Below are positions 1-6,170 of a stretch of DNA of 6,268 nucleotides, piece after piece. The notes under the pieces were generated by a model, which worked only from the letters and a program-made list of their open reading frames with translations, did no database searches and was not told the DNA's origin. The DNA is taken from contig DAOWMW010000081.1 in assembly GCA_030642865.1 (NCBI GenBank), positions 1 to 6,268 of the forward strand, read 5' to 3'. Each line of letters opens with the position of its first letter. The stretch's first letter is position 1. The DNA comes from Desulfobacteraceae bacterium (GTDB lineage Bacteria; Desulfobacterota; Desulfobacteria; Desulfobacterales; BuS5). The translations under genes were made by a program, and so were the position numbers.

Positions 1-1
1 A

Positions 2-109
2 ATTTTAAGTGTTGAGGCGCCTGCCTGACAAGGCGTGAAAACGCAGGAATATCAAGATATTTATACGTTTTCGTAACGCAGTCAGGCAGGATGGATCGAC
101 GCTTAAAAT
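2..109 (+). repeat. 108-base near-palindrome able to form one long hairpin
   Basis: Nested arms are visible. Bases 2-15 pair with 96-109 (14 pairs, two of them G-T). Bases 20-29 pair with 81-90 (10 perfect pairs). Bases 33-43 pair with 66-79 around a three-base bulge at 73-75. An apical AATATC/GATATT stem lies at 48-53 and 56-61. The two G-T pairs are wobble pairs only if the plus strand is the RNA; on the minus strand they become A-C mismatches. A T-rich stretch follows at 117-124. It could be a REP/MITE-type dispersed element, a terminator for a plus-strand gene left of the window, or a small structured RNA. The base pairing is seen directly; the role is not known. Confidence 0.75.
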
Positions 110-135
110 GCTAAGTTATTTTTGATCGAGTCCTT

Positions 136-155
136 AGGATTGGGGATGAAATAAA
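136..155. repeat. Left copy of a 20-base exact inverted repeat
   Basis: The sequence AGGATTGGGGATGAAATAAA lies 9 bases beyond the stop codon of the enoyl-CoA hydratase-family gene. Its exact reverse complement is at 2356-2375, on the far side of the two acyl-CoA genes. Similarity continues weakly inward for about five more bases (GTAA on the other strand) with one indel. No matching target duplication is obvious in the bases just outside the two copies. Confidence 0.8.
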
Positions 156-164
156 AATTACCCA

Positions 165-959
165 TTATGCTCCTTTAAAATCCGGAGGTCTGTTTTCTAA
201 AAATGCCCGAACCCCTTCCCTGTGATCCTCTGATTTAAGGCAGATGGACTGGGCATTTGCTTCAAGATCAAGCTCAGTTCTTAAATCAAGATTAAGTCCT
301 TTATACATAATTTCCTTTATCATAGCCAAAGATACAGGAGCCTTGTTTGAGATTTTATGTGCCAGTTCATAGGTAACTTTTTCAAGATCTTCAGGGGGAA
401 CAGCCCTGTTTACCACACCAAGTGTTTCCGCCTCTTTTCCATTAAAAATATCGCCGGTACAAAAAAGTTCCATAGCCTTTGCCGTACCGACCTGCCTTGG
501 AAGAAAATAAAGCCCCCCATAATCTGAAACAAGTCCCATACTTGCAAAAGTAACCCCGAACTTGGCCTTTTCCGAAGCAATCCTCATATCGCAGGCAAGA
601 GCTATACTGCATCCTGCACCAATAGCAGCACCATTTACACATGCAATTACAGGTTTTTCAAGCTCTCTTATTTCCAAAGTTATCCTGTGAGCATTGTTGC
701 GCATAAAATCTCTTCTTTCAAGGAGGCTTATTTCAAGACTGTTTTTTTCCATTTCCTTAATATTTCCACCAGCGCAAAAGGATCTCCCTGCACCGGTTAT
801 AACCAGCACACGAATTTTGCTGTTAAATTTTACTTTCTGAACAGCATCAATTATTTCCTCTCTCATGGTACCCCCGAGCGCGTTATGGCTCTCCGGCCTG
901 TTTAACACTATGGTGGCGACCCTGTTATCCTGTTCTAATATTATATCATTATACTCCAT
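165..959 (-). CDS. Enoyl-CoA hydratase/isomerase family protein, PaaG-like active site
   Basis: This 264-residue crotonase-fold protein has the usual length for the family. The CoA and oxyanion-hole segments are clear: GAGRSFCAGGN around residues 56-66 and VNGAAIGAGCS around 108-118. The two glutamates of classical enoyl-CoA hydratases are absent, replaced by Ser118 and Phe138. An aspartate (Asp146, in GLVSDYGG) sits where PaaG and related enoyl-CoA isomerases carry their catalytic Asp, and the C-terminus (HREGVRAFLENRPPDFKG) is also PaaG-like. It therefore probably moves or hydrates a double bond on an acyl-CoA, but the substrate cannot be named. The start at 959 is preferred over an in-frame ATG 12 codons upstream because a perfect GGAGG lies 7 bases before it. 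It follows the acyl-CoA dehydrogenase by 53 bases and is probably co-transcribed. Family assignment is firm; the reaction is inferred. Confidence 0.93.
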   Translation of the reverse strand: MEYNDIILEQDNRVATIVLNRPESHNALGGTMREEIIDAVQKVKFNSKIRVLVITGAGRSFCAGGNIKEMEKNSLEISLLERRDFMRNNAHRITLEIRELEKPVIACVNGAAIGAGCSIALACDMRIASEKAKFGVTFASMGLVSDYGGLYFLPRQVGTAKAMELFCTGDIFNGKEAETLGVVNRAVPPEDLEKVTYELAHKISNKAPVSLAMIKEIMYKGLNLDLRTELDLEANAQSICLKSEDHREGVRAFLENRPPDFKGA

Positions 960-966
960 TGAAATA

Positions 967-971
967 CCTCC
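967..971 (-). promoter_or_regulatory. Ribosome binding site deciding the hydratase start
   Basis: GGAGG on the minus strand lies 7 bases before the ATG at 957-959. The alternative upstream ATG has no comparable site, and using it would put this motif inside the coding region. This supports the 264-residue form. Confidence 0.85.
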
Positions 972-1012
972 GCATATATCTATATCTGGAAACATGATTT
1001 TATACTAAAGAC

Positions 1013-2158
1013 TTAAAAAATGGATTTAGCAATAATCAATCTTTGAATTTGATTGGTTCCCTCCATTATTTGAGTTGCTTTTGCATCTCTCATCATACGT
1101 TCCACAGGGTAATCATGCATATAACCGGAACCGCCAAGAATCTGTACCGCATCTGTGGTAACTTTCATTGCAGCATCAGATGCAAAGCATTTGGCCATGG
1201 AAGCATAGGGGAGAATATTTTTTACACCACGCTCCAACATGGAAGCCGTCTGATATACCATTGCCCTGGATGCCTCAACCTGCATTTTCATATCAGCAAG
1301 CATAAATTGAATCCCTTGAAATTCAGATATTGGCCTGCCAAACTGAACTCTTTGTTTTGCATGGTTTATGGCCTGGTCCAACGCACCCTGGGCAAGTCCA
1401 AGTGCCATTGCACCTATACCCAGCCTGGTTTCCTTGATGGATTCCATAAGGATACGCCACCCATCCCCCTCTTTACCCATAAGGTTTTCTTTGGGAACTC
1501 TGGCGTCCTTAAATATAAGTTCAACTGCCTGGGAGCCATGCATTCCCAACTTACTCTCTATTTTACCAATGCGGAACCCTGGAGTATCCTTTTCCACAAC
1601 AAATCCGGAAATATTTTTTTTGCCCTTTGCATTACCTGTTTTAACAAATGCTGTATATATATCAGCAGGTTGCCCCCCTGTACCACCTGAAATAAAACAT
1701 TTTGAACCATTTATAACATAATGGTCCCCATCCAAAACAGCCCTTGTCTCCATGGAAGCCACGTCAGAACCTGCATTTGGCTCTGTTAATGCCCATCCCA
1801 TCAACAGGTTCTCTTTTCCGAGTTTTCCGAATACCCTCTCCTTTAACTGCTCATCCCCGCCTGCCCGAATAGAAGTCATGCATGAGCCCTGAATTGCCAC
1901 AAACATGGCTGATGAACCGCAAACTCTGGCAATCTCTTCTATTATTAAATAATAGGTTGTTGGTTCTTCTTCAAGCCCTCCATATTTTTCCGGAAGTTTC
2001 AGCTTAAAAAGATCATGCTCAGCAAAAAGCTCCAGCAATTCTGAGGAATATTTTCCTGTTTTGTCAATTTCACCTGCAAGAGGTGCAATTTTTTCTTCAG
2101 CAAATTTTCTTATTTCCTGGCGTATTATTTCCTGTTCTTTTGTCAATTGAATCATCAT
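1013..2158 (-). CDS. Acyl-CoA dehydrogenase
   Basis: A full-length (381 residues) FAD-dependent acyl-CoA dehydrogenase, which oxidises an acyl-CoA to the 2,3-enoyl-CoA and passes electrons to electron-transfer flavoprotein. The N-terminal helical domain covers about 1-115. The middle beta domain begins with the signature WALTEPNAGSD (122-132). The C-terminal helical domain carries RVQFGRPISEFQ (270-281), QILGGSGY (339-346) and IMEGTNQIQR (364-373). Glu366 in the EGT motif is at the catalytic-base position of short-chain and butyryl-CoA dehydrogenases. No signal peptide or membrane segment is seen, so it is cytoplasmic. Two consecutive ATG codons begin the frame; the first is 11 bases from a GGAGGG. 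It is the first gene of a pair with the downstream hydratase-family gene, which could act on its product. Chain length or ring specificity cannot be read from the sequence; butyryl-, branched or alicyclic acyl-CoA are all possible. Confidence 0.95.
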   Translation of the reverse strand: MMIQLTKEQEIIRQEIRKFAEEKIAPLAGEIDKTGKYSSELLELFAEHDLFKLKLPEKYGGLEEEPTTYYLIIEEIARVCGSSAMFVAIQGSCMTSIRAGGDEQLKERVFGKLGKENLLMGWALTEPNAGSDVASMETRAVLDGDHYVINGSKCFISGGTGGQPADIYTAFVKTGNAKGKKNISGFVVEKDTPGFRIGKIESKLGMHGSQAVELIFKDARVPKENLMGKEGDGWRILMESIKETRLGIGAMALGLAQGALDQAINHAKQRVQFGRPISEFQGIQFMLADMKMQVEASRAMVYQTASMLERGVKNILPYASMAKCFASDAAMKVTTDAVQILGGSGYMHDYPVERMMRDAKATQIMEGTNQIQRLIIAKSIF

Positions 2159-2169
2159 TCTTGAGCAAA

Positions 2170-2175
2170 CCCTCC
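2170..2175 (-). promoter_or_regulatory. Ribosome binding site of the acyl-CoA dehydrogenase
   Basis: GGAGGG on the minus strand lies 11 bases before the first of two adjacent ATG codons and 14 before the second. The spacing is slightly long and favours the first ATG (2156-2158). Confidence 0.7.
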
Positions 2176-2237
2176 AATATTATTTTTTATGTAAAGTGTG
2201 CAAGCAACTCTAATTCAAATATTTTAGACCACCCAAT

Positions 2238-2266
2238 AAGCTAACGGCTACTGTTGAGTATGTCAA
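2238..2266 (-). promoter_or_regulatory. Candidate sigma-70-type promoter for the acyl-CoA gene pair
   Basis: On the minus strand a perfect TTGACA (2261-2266) is followed after 17 bases by TAGCTT (2238-2243), which matches the -10 consensus at 3 of 6 positions. A start near 2230 would give a leader of about 70 bases before the dehydrogenase. The -35 hexamer also forms half of a short dyad, TTGA-CATAC-TCAA. A longer imperfect inverted repeat, AAATTTTTAGA (2267-2277) and TCTAAAATATTT (2217-2228), brackets the whole promoter and could be an operator or a hairpin. The weak -10 keeps confidence modest. Confidence 0.4.
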
Positions 2267-2355
2267 TCTAAAAATTTCCGTTCCGATATTTGGCATAATC
2301 CATGAATAATTTTACAACACAACGCAACGGGAGTGCCATGGTTAAGGATCGTAAA

Positions 2356-2375
2356 TTTATTTCATCCCCAATCCT
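2356..2375. repeat. Right copy of the 20-base exact inverted repeat
   Basis: TTTATTTCATCCCCAATCCT is the exact reverse complement of 136-155. It lies about 200 bases upstream of the acyl-CoA dehydrogenase start, so the two copies enclose the gene pair and its candidate promoter. This copy is also part of a local imperfect inverted repeat: GTAAATTTATTTCAT (2351-2365) against ATGAATAATTTTAC (2302-2315). Confidence 0.8.
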
Positions 2376-2886
2376 GACAAATGTTTTTTGATTTTTTTGT
2401 TTGCAGATTTGGCAGAAAATTGGTGGAAAAGGTCAAAAAAAAATTGGAATAAAAAGAGAAGAAAAAAGTGAAGAAGAATGAAGAAAATTATTTATTTGAA
2501 GAAAACTAAACTGAAGAATATTCAGCATGTTTACACTGGAGGATTTGTTGCATTTTCAAGTCGGCCCTGACAAATGGAATAGAAGTTAAATTTGAACTCG
2601 ACAAAAATGTATAGAGAAAAGGGATTAACGTGATAAATAAAGATGTTAGGAAAATTAATATAGCAAAAGATTGTTTTCACGGCAAATGGAACTGCGCAAT
2701 AGGAACTAATAACCAAGGCCAAATGTAAATGTTATTTCGTAACAACTCCTGAACTCGGATATCATGTTTACGCAGCTCAAAACGGGATGGATGCTGTTAA
2801 GTTGTAGATTATTCTGGCATTAATTTTCTAATTAAATTGACCAGACTTAAGCTTTTCCCTTTTTTTTGTTCAATTTATCGTGGAAA
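2376..2886. other. Gene-poor gap between the acyl-CoA pair and phoR
   Basis: No convincing gene is present in about 510 bases. Bases 2400-2520 are strikingly purine-rich on the plus strand (runs of A, GAAGAA and AAGA). Beyond them, short open stretches in different plus-strand frames give protein-like fragments. One at 2703-2807 ends LGYHVYAAQNGMDAVKL, which loosely recalls the second strand and helix of a receiver domain. One at 2630-2728 contains DCFHGKWNCAIG. Stops and frame changes separate them, so they could be remnants of decayed genes or chance. After phoR (minus-strand direction) an 8-base inverted repeat (2833-2840 with 2870-2877) has a 29-base loop and no T-run, so it is not a convincing terminator. 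Confidence 0.5.
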
Positions 2887-4677
2887 TCAACACCTGACAA
2901 TCAGATTTTTCAGCAGATGTATTGTAAATTTGCTTCCATGATTCAGGTCACTTTCAACTGTAACATACCCATTATGGACAGCGGCTATATGTTTAACAAT
3001 GGAAAGCCCAAGACCTGTTCCGCCAAGGCTCCTGCTCCTTGCTTTATCAACACGGTAGAACCTTTCGAAAATTCTGGATAAATGCCTTTCAGGAATACCG
3101 ATTCCATAATCCTGAACGCTTATTAACAACTCATCCCCCTGAATCAGGGCTGTTACCTGGATTATGCTTCCTTTTTCACTGTATTTTACAGCGTTATCAA
3201 GAAGATTTACCAGAGCCTGTTCAATTAAATGCTTATCTATTTTTACAATGATCCGGTCATTAGCCAAAAGTTCAATGGTTATTTTTTTTGCAGCCGCTTT
3301 TGCCTGAATAATTTGGAGCGCTGTTTCAATCAGGGGCTTCAAATTTATTTCTTCAGGGAAAATACCATTTTTTTCATCTCTGTTTTCAATTCTGGCAAGG
3401 GTGAGCAAATCTTCCAGAATAAAATAAAGGCGGTCAACATGTTTTAAAATAATTTTAATAAATTTTTTTTTATTCTCCCTGCTTTCATCATCCATATCAT
3501 AAAGAGTTTCAACAAAGCCTTTAATCGCTGTAAGGGGAGTTCTTATTTCGTGGGAAACATTTGCGACAAAATCTTTTTGAATATTTTCAAGATTTCTGAT
3601 TTTACTCACATCATTTAAGACCAGAAGCGTTCCGATACGTTCGTCCGAAGCATTACAAAGAGAGGCACTTAAGCAGTTTATAATCCTGTTGCCAAGGTTA
3701 TATATGACAAAATCACCCTCTTTGGAAGAATCACTTTGGGCCGCGGCCTTTATAAATTTATTAAACTCTGCATCTCTTATTAGTTCCTGTATGCTATTCC
3801 CTTTTACTTTTGCCCTGGGGACTTTTAAAATTTCAATGGCAGACTGATTAATGTTTAGAACAATTTCATCGGAATTAATGGCAACAACCCCTTCAGACAG
3901 ACTAGATAAAACTGCTTCATATTCATTTCTCTGGTTTTTAACGGTGGCAATCCGTTCTTCAAGCTCAAATGCCATTTTGTTTAATAATTCAGCAAGCCCC
4001 GCAAATTCCAGGATAAAAGGTTCATGGAGCCTGTGGGCTAAATCACCTGATGCAAATTTGGCGGCTCCTTTTTTCATATCTTCGATGGGTTTACTGATCC
4101 ATTTTGAAACAAAAAAACTTAATATCGACGCAAATAATGCAATAAAAAATCCAACCATCATAATACGGGACTGAATTTTATCAATGGTCTGGTTTATTGA
4201 TGTTATGGGAAGAGAAACACGTAAAATGGCCAGGGTTGAATTCTTTGAACAAAGGGGAATGGCCACATACATCATTAGTATTTTCAGGGTTTCACTTTTT
4301 CTTATGGATGACCCGGTATCACCACCCAGGGCGGTTAGAATTTCAGGACGGTTTAAATGATTGTCCATAATCTTCGGGTCTTCTTCTGAATCACCGGCAA
4401 CATTACCTTCAGGAAGAATAACCGTGATACGGGTTTCTGAAGTTTTCCCTGCTTTTTTACACAGGAGATCAAGATTTTTGGAGTCTAAAGGTGTTAAAAA
4501 AGGAATGAATTGATTTTCCAGAAGCACGGCACGGATAATGAGGTCTTCTTTTATATTGTCAAGCAAAAAATCTTCCGTGAAGCTGGATAGATATAATGAT
4601 ACAGTAAGCAAAGAGACAATAATGATAATCAAATAGGAGGGGTAAAGCTGCCATATGAGTTTTAATTTTTTATTCAT
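2887..4677 (-). CDS. phoR: Phosphate-regulon sensor histidine kinase PhoR
   Basis: A 596-residue membrane-bound histidine kinase. In order: transmembrane segment about 14-31; an extracytoplasmic sensor about 32-170, with the DSEEDP...NRPEI block typical of long PhoR proteins; a second transmembrane segment about 172-194; HAMP about 195-245; PAS about 253-357; then HisKA with phospho-accepting His376 in VSHEIRTPLTAIKGF. The ATP-binding domain has the N box (NLLDN, 491-495), G1 (DYGIG, 523-527), F box (FERF, 537-540) and G2 (GGTGLGL, 552-558). All catalytic motifs are intact. The length matches the long Bacillus-type PhoR with an external domain rather than the shorter E. coli form. By family it autophosphorylates at low phosphate and donates to PhoB. 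It begins 3 bases after the phoB stop, with GGGGA as a ribosome site inside the phoB end. The neighbours make the PhoR assignment strong. Confidence 0.93.
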   Translation of the reverse strand: MNKKLKLIWQLYPSYLIIIIVSLLTVSLYLSSFTEDFLLDNIKEDLIIRAVLLENQFIPFLTPLDSKNLDLLCKKAGKTSETRITVILPEGNVAGDSEEDPKIMDNHLNRPEILTALGGDTGSSIRKSETLKILMMYVAIPLCSKNSTLAILRVSLPITSINQTIDKIQSRIMMVGFFIALFASILSFFVSKWISKPIEDMKKGAAKFASGDLAHRLHEPFILEFAGLAELLNKMAFELEERIATVKNQRNEYEAVLSSLSEGVVAINSDEIVLNINQSAIEILKVPRAKVKGNSIQELIRDAEFNKFIKAAAQSDSSKEGDFVIYNLGNRIINCLSASLCNASDERIGTLLVLNDVSKIRNLENIQKDFVANVSHEIRTPLTAIKGFVETLYDMDDESRENKKKFIKIILKHVDRLYFILEDLLTLARIENRDEKNGIFPEEINLKPLIETALQIIQAKAAAKKITIELLANDRIIVKIDKHLIEQALVNLLDNAVKYSEKGSIIQVTALIQGDELLISVQDYGIGIPERHLSRIFERFYRVDKARSRSLGGTGLGLSIVKHIAAVHNGYVTVESDLNHGSKFTIHLLKNLIVRC

Positions 4678-4680
4678 ATC

Positions 4681-5367
4681 TCATTTCCCCATAAACCTGT
4701 AACCAACGCTCCTCACTGTTTCAATATATTTTCCGAAAGGACCAAGTTTTTTCCGCAGGCCTGCAATTTGTACATCTACACTTCTATCTGTTACTGCATA
4801 CTCTTTTCCCCTTACTCCATCTACAATCTGATTTCTGGTAAAAACCCATCCCGGATTTGCTGCAAGAAACTTTAAAATCTGGAACTCTGTAAAAGTAAGA
4901 TCAATTGCTTTTTTTTCTATCGTCACTTCCCTTCTGCCGGAATCGATCATAAGTTCATGTATTCTCATAACAGAATCTTTATGGTCCAGAGGTTTCTCTT
5001 TTCTCCTTAAAACTGCTTTTACCCTTGCAACAAGAACACGCGGAGAAAAAGGCTTGGTAATATAATCATCTGCACCAATTTCAAGGCCAGTGACAATATC
5101 TGCTTCTTCCCCCTTTGCAGTCAGCATAATTACAGGAATTTGTTCTGTCCGGCTGTTTTTTTTAAAGGTTTTTGCAACCTCCAAACCATCAATTCCAGGT
5201 AGCATTAAATCAAGGAGTATAAGATCAAAACTCATCACCTCGACCTTGTTTAATGCATCTTCACCAGACCCTGAACAGACAATTTTAAAACCATCCCTGC
5301 TTAAATTATACCTGACAAGTTCCTGGATGTCCTCCTCATCATCAATCACAAGTATTTTTTTCATCAT
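4681..5367 (-). CDS. phoB: Phosphate-regulon response regulator PhoB (OmpR family)
   Basis: This 228-residue two-domain regulator has a receiver domain (about 3-120) and a winged-helix DNA-binding domain (about 133-227). The acidic pocket residues Asp9/Asp10, phospho-acceptor Asp53 (LLDLMLPGIDG), Thr83 and Lys105 are all present. The recognition helix lies around 192-208 (TDRSVDVQIAGLRKKLG), followed by the wing sequence TVRSVGYRF. By family it binds Pho boxes as a phosphorylated dimer and activates phosphate-uptake genes. The start ATG overlaps the phoU stop as ATGA, indicating translational coupling; a second ATG follows directly. The upstream ribosome site is weak, which fits coupling. It is followed by its cognate kinase gene after 3 bases. 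Confidence 0.95.
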   Translation of the reverse strand: MMKKILVIDDEEDIQELVRYNLSRDGFKIVCSGSGEDALNKVEVMSFDLILLDLMLPGIDGLEVAKTFKKNSRTEQIPVIMLTAKGEEADIVTGLEIGADDYITKPFSPRVLVARVKAVLRRKEKPLDHKDSVMRIHELMIDSGRREVTIEKKAIDLTFTEFQILKFLAANPGWVFTRNQIVDGVRGKEYAVTDRSVDVQIAGLRKKLGPFGKYIETVRSVGYRFMGK

Positions 5368-6023
5368 GATTTTAATCCATGCCTTACAATTTCACCTTCA
5401 ATAAGATAAATCACTTCTTCCGCGATATTGGTTGCATGATCGGCCAATCTCTCCAGATGCCTTGAAACAAGCAACAGATTGATAAAATATCCAGCACTGT
5501 CAGTATGAGTGTTTACAGCTTCTTTTATTTTGTCATAAGCCTTTTTTTTTATAAAATCGACTTCATCATCCAGCGTAAGGACTTTAATGGCAAGATCGAG
5601 ATCAAAATTAACAAAGGAATCGAGGCTCATTTTAAGCATATTCTGGGCTTTTTCGACCATTTTTGAATAATCAAAAACAAAATTATATTTTTTTTGCCTG
5701 GCTATAATTTCAACACGTTCTGCAATATTCACAGCCTGATCCCCTATCCTTTCAAGCTCATTATTGATTTTAATCCCTCCGATTAAAAATCTTAAATCAC
5801 TAGCTACAGGTTGATACAGTGCCAGGACTTTCAAGCACTCTTCCTCTATTTTAACCTCCATCTCATCTATTTCATAATCTCCTCTTATAACTTCACCAGC
5901 AAGGTCAGCATCATTTTCATACAGGGCTTCTGCTGCCATTTGTATATGTTTTTCAACCAGTGCACCAAGGGTCAATATTTTTTTTTTTATCTCCGTGAGT
6001 TCTTTTTGGAAATAGGCAGACAT
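5364..6023 (-). CDS. phoU: Phosphate transport system regulator PhoU
   Basis: A 219-residue, all-helical protein made of two three-helix PhoU repeats. Each repeat carries the metal-binding E-x-x-x-D signature: ELERIGDQAVNIAE (residues 89-102) and HLERLADHATNIAEE (189-203). By family PhoU is a cytoplasmic peripheral protein that binds iron or manganese clusters and connects the Pst transporter to PhoR, holding the kinase off when phosphate is plentiful. The frame stays open upstream to a TTG at 6033-6035, but the ATG at 6021-6023 is chosen because GAGGAG lies 4 bases before it and the TTG overlaps that site. It follows pstB by 147 bases and overlaps phoB by 4. Confidence 0.95.
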   Translation of the reverse strand: MSAYFQKELTEIKKKILTLGALVEKHIQMAAEALYENDADLAGEVIRGDYEIDEMEVKIEEECLKVLALYQPVASDLRFLIGGIKINNELERIGDQAVNIAERVEIIARQKKYNFVFDYSKMVEKAQNMLKMSLDSFVNFDLDLAIKVLTLDDEVDFIKKKAYDKIKEAVNTHTDSAGYFINLLLVSRHLERLADHATNIAEEVIYLIEGEIVRHGLKS

Positions 6024-6027
6024 GTTA

Positions 6028-6033
6028 CTCCTC
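6028..6033 (-). promoter_or_regulatory. Ribosome binding site deciding the phoU start
   Basis: GAGGAG on the minus strand, 4 bases before the ATG at 6021-6023. It overlaps the alternative TTG start at 6033-6035, which therefore cannot be served by it. Confidence 0.8.
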
Positions 6034-6076
6034 AATTATTATCCATGGATCGTCACATAAATATTTTCCAGGTAGA

Positions 6077-6162
6077 AGCATCGGTTACCCGACGCTCCCC
6101 CCACAGACCAGGCCGATGTTGAAAGGTTTCATGCAAAAAGCTAACACCTAATCGCACAGGTC
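6077..6162 (-). other. Candidate structured RNA in the pstB-phoU spacer
   Basis: Read as minus-strand RNA, AGCGUCGG (6089-6096), loop GUAA (6085-6088) and CCGAUGCU (6077-6084) form an 8-pair hairpin with a GNRA-class tetraloop. Its single G-U wobble is compatible only with the minus strand. Upstream, three short pairings nest in order: GACC/GGUC (6159-6162 with 6106-6109), CGAU/AUCG (6151-6154 with 6114-6117) and AGGU/ACCU (6146-6149 with 6124-6127). A G-run (6097-6102) separates the two parts. Possibilities are an mRNA processing or stability element, an attenuator, or a remnant of an intron or dispersed repeat. Pairings are seen by eye; no folding energy was computed. Confidence 0.45.
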
Positions 6163-6170
6163 GAAATGCT

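Noticed and set aside
1043..1690. A 215-codon open frame on the plus strand
   Set aside because: It lies wholly antisense to the acyl-CoA dehydrogenase, whose motifs are intact. The translation is rich in Cys, His and Phe with no recognisable domain, as expected of a shadow frame.
2177..2209. Second promoter-like pair (TTGCTT, 17 bases, AATAAT) before the acyl-CoA dehydrogenase
   Set aside because: The predicted start would fall on the ribosome binding site and leave no usable leader.
2338..2391. A 17-codon plus-strand frame (MVKDRKFISSPILTNVF) with GGGAG 4 bases before its ATG
   Set aside because: It is very short and mostly made of the 20-base repeat, and the left repeat copy does not preserve the same start or stop. 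The ribosome-site match may be chance.
2531..2722. A 63-codon minus-strand frame in the phoR/acyl-CoA gap
   Set aside because: It has no ribosome site worth naming, a composition typical of AT-rich non-coding DNA and no recognisable motif.
2833..2877. Terminator after phoR
   Set aside because: The 8-base inverted repeat has a 29-base loop, and the homopolymer run between the arms is A, not U, in the phoR transcript.
6024..6035. Upstream TTG start adding four residues to PhoU
   Set aside because: The TTG overlaps the GAGGAG that correctly serves the ATG at 6021-6023, and PhoU proteins normally begin close to this ATG.
6036..6076. Pho box or promoter directly before phoU
   Set aside because: TGTGACG and GATAAT are present on the minus strand, but there are no paired seven-base Pho repeats. 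The -10-like sequence would start transcription almost on top of the ribosome site.
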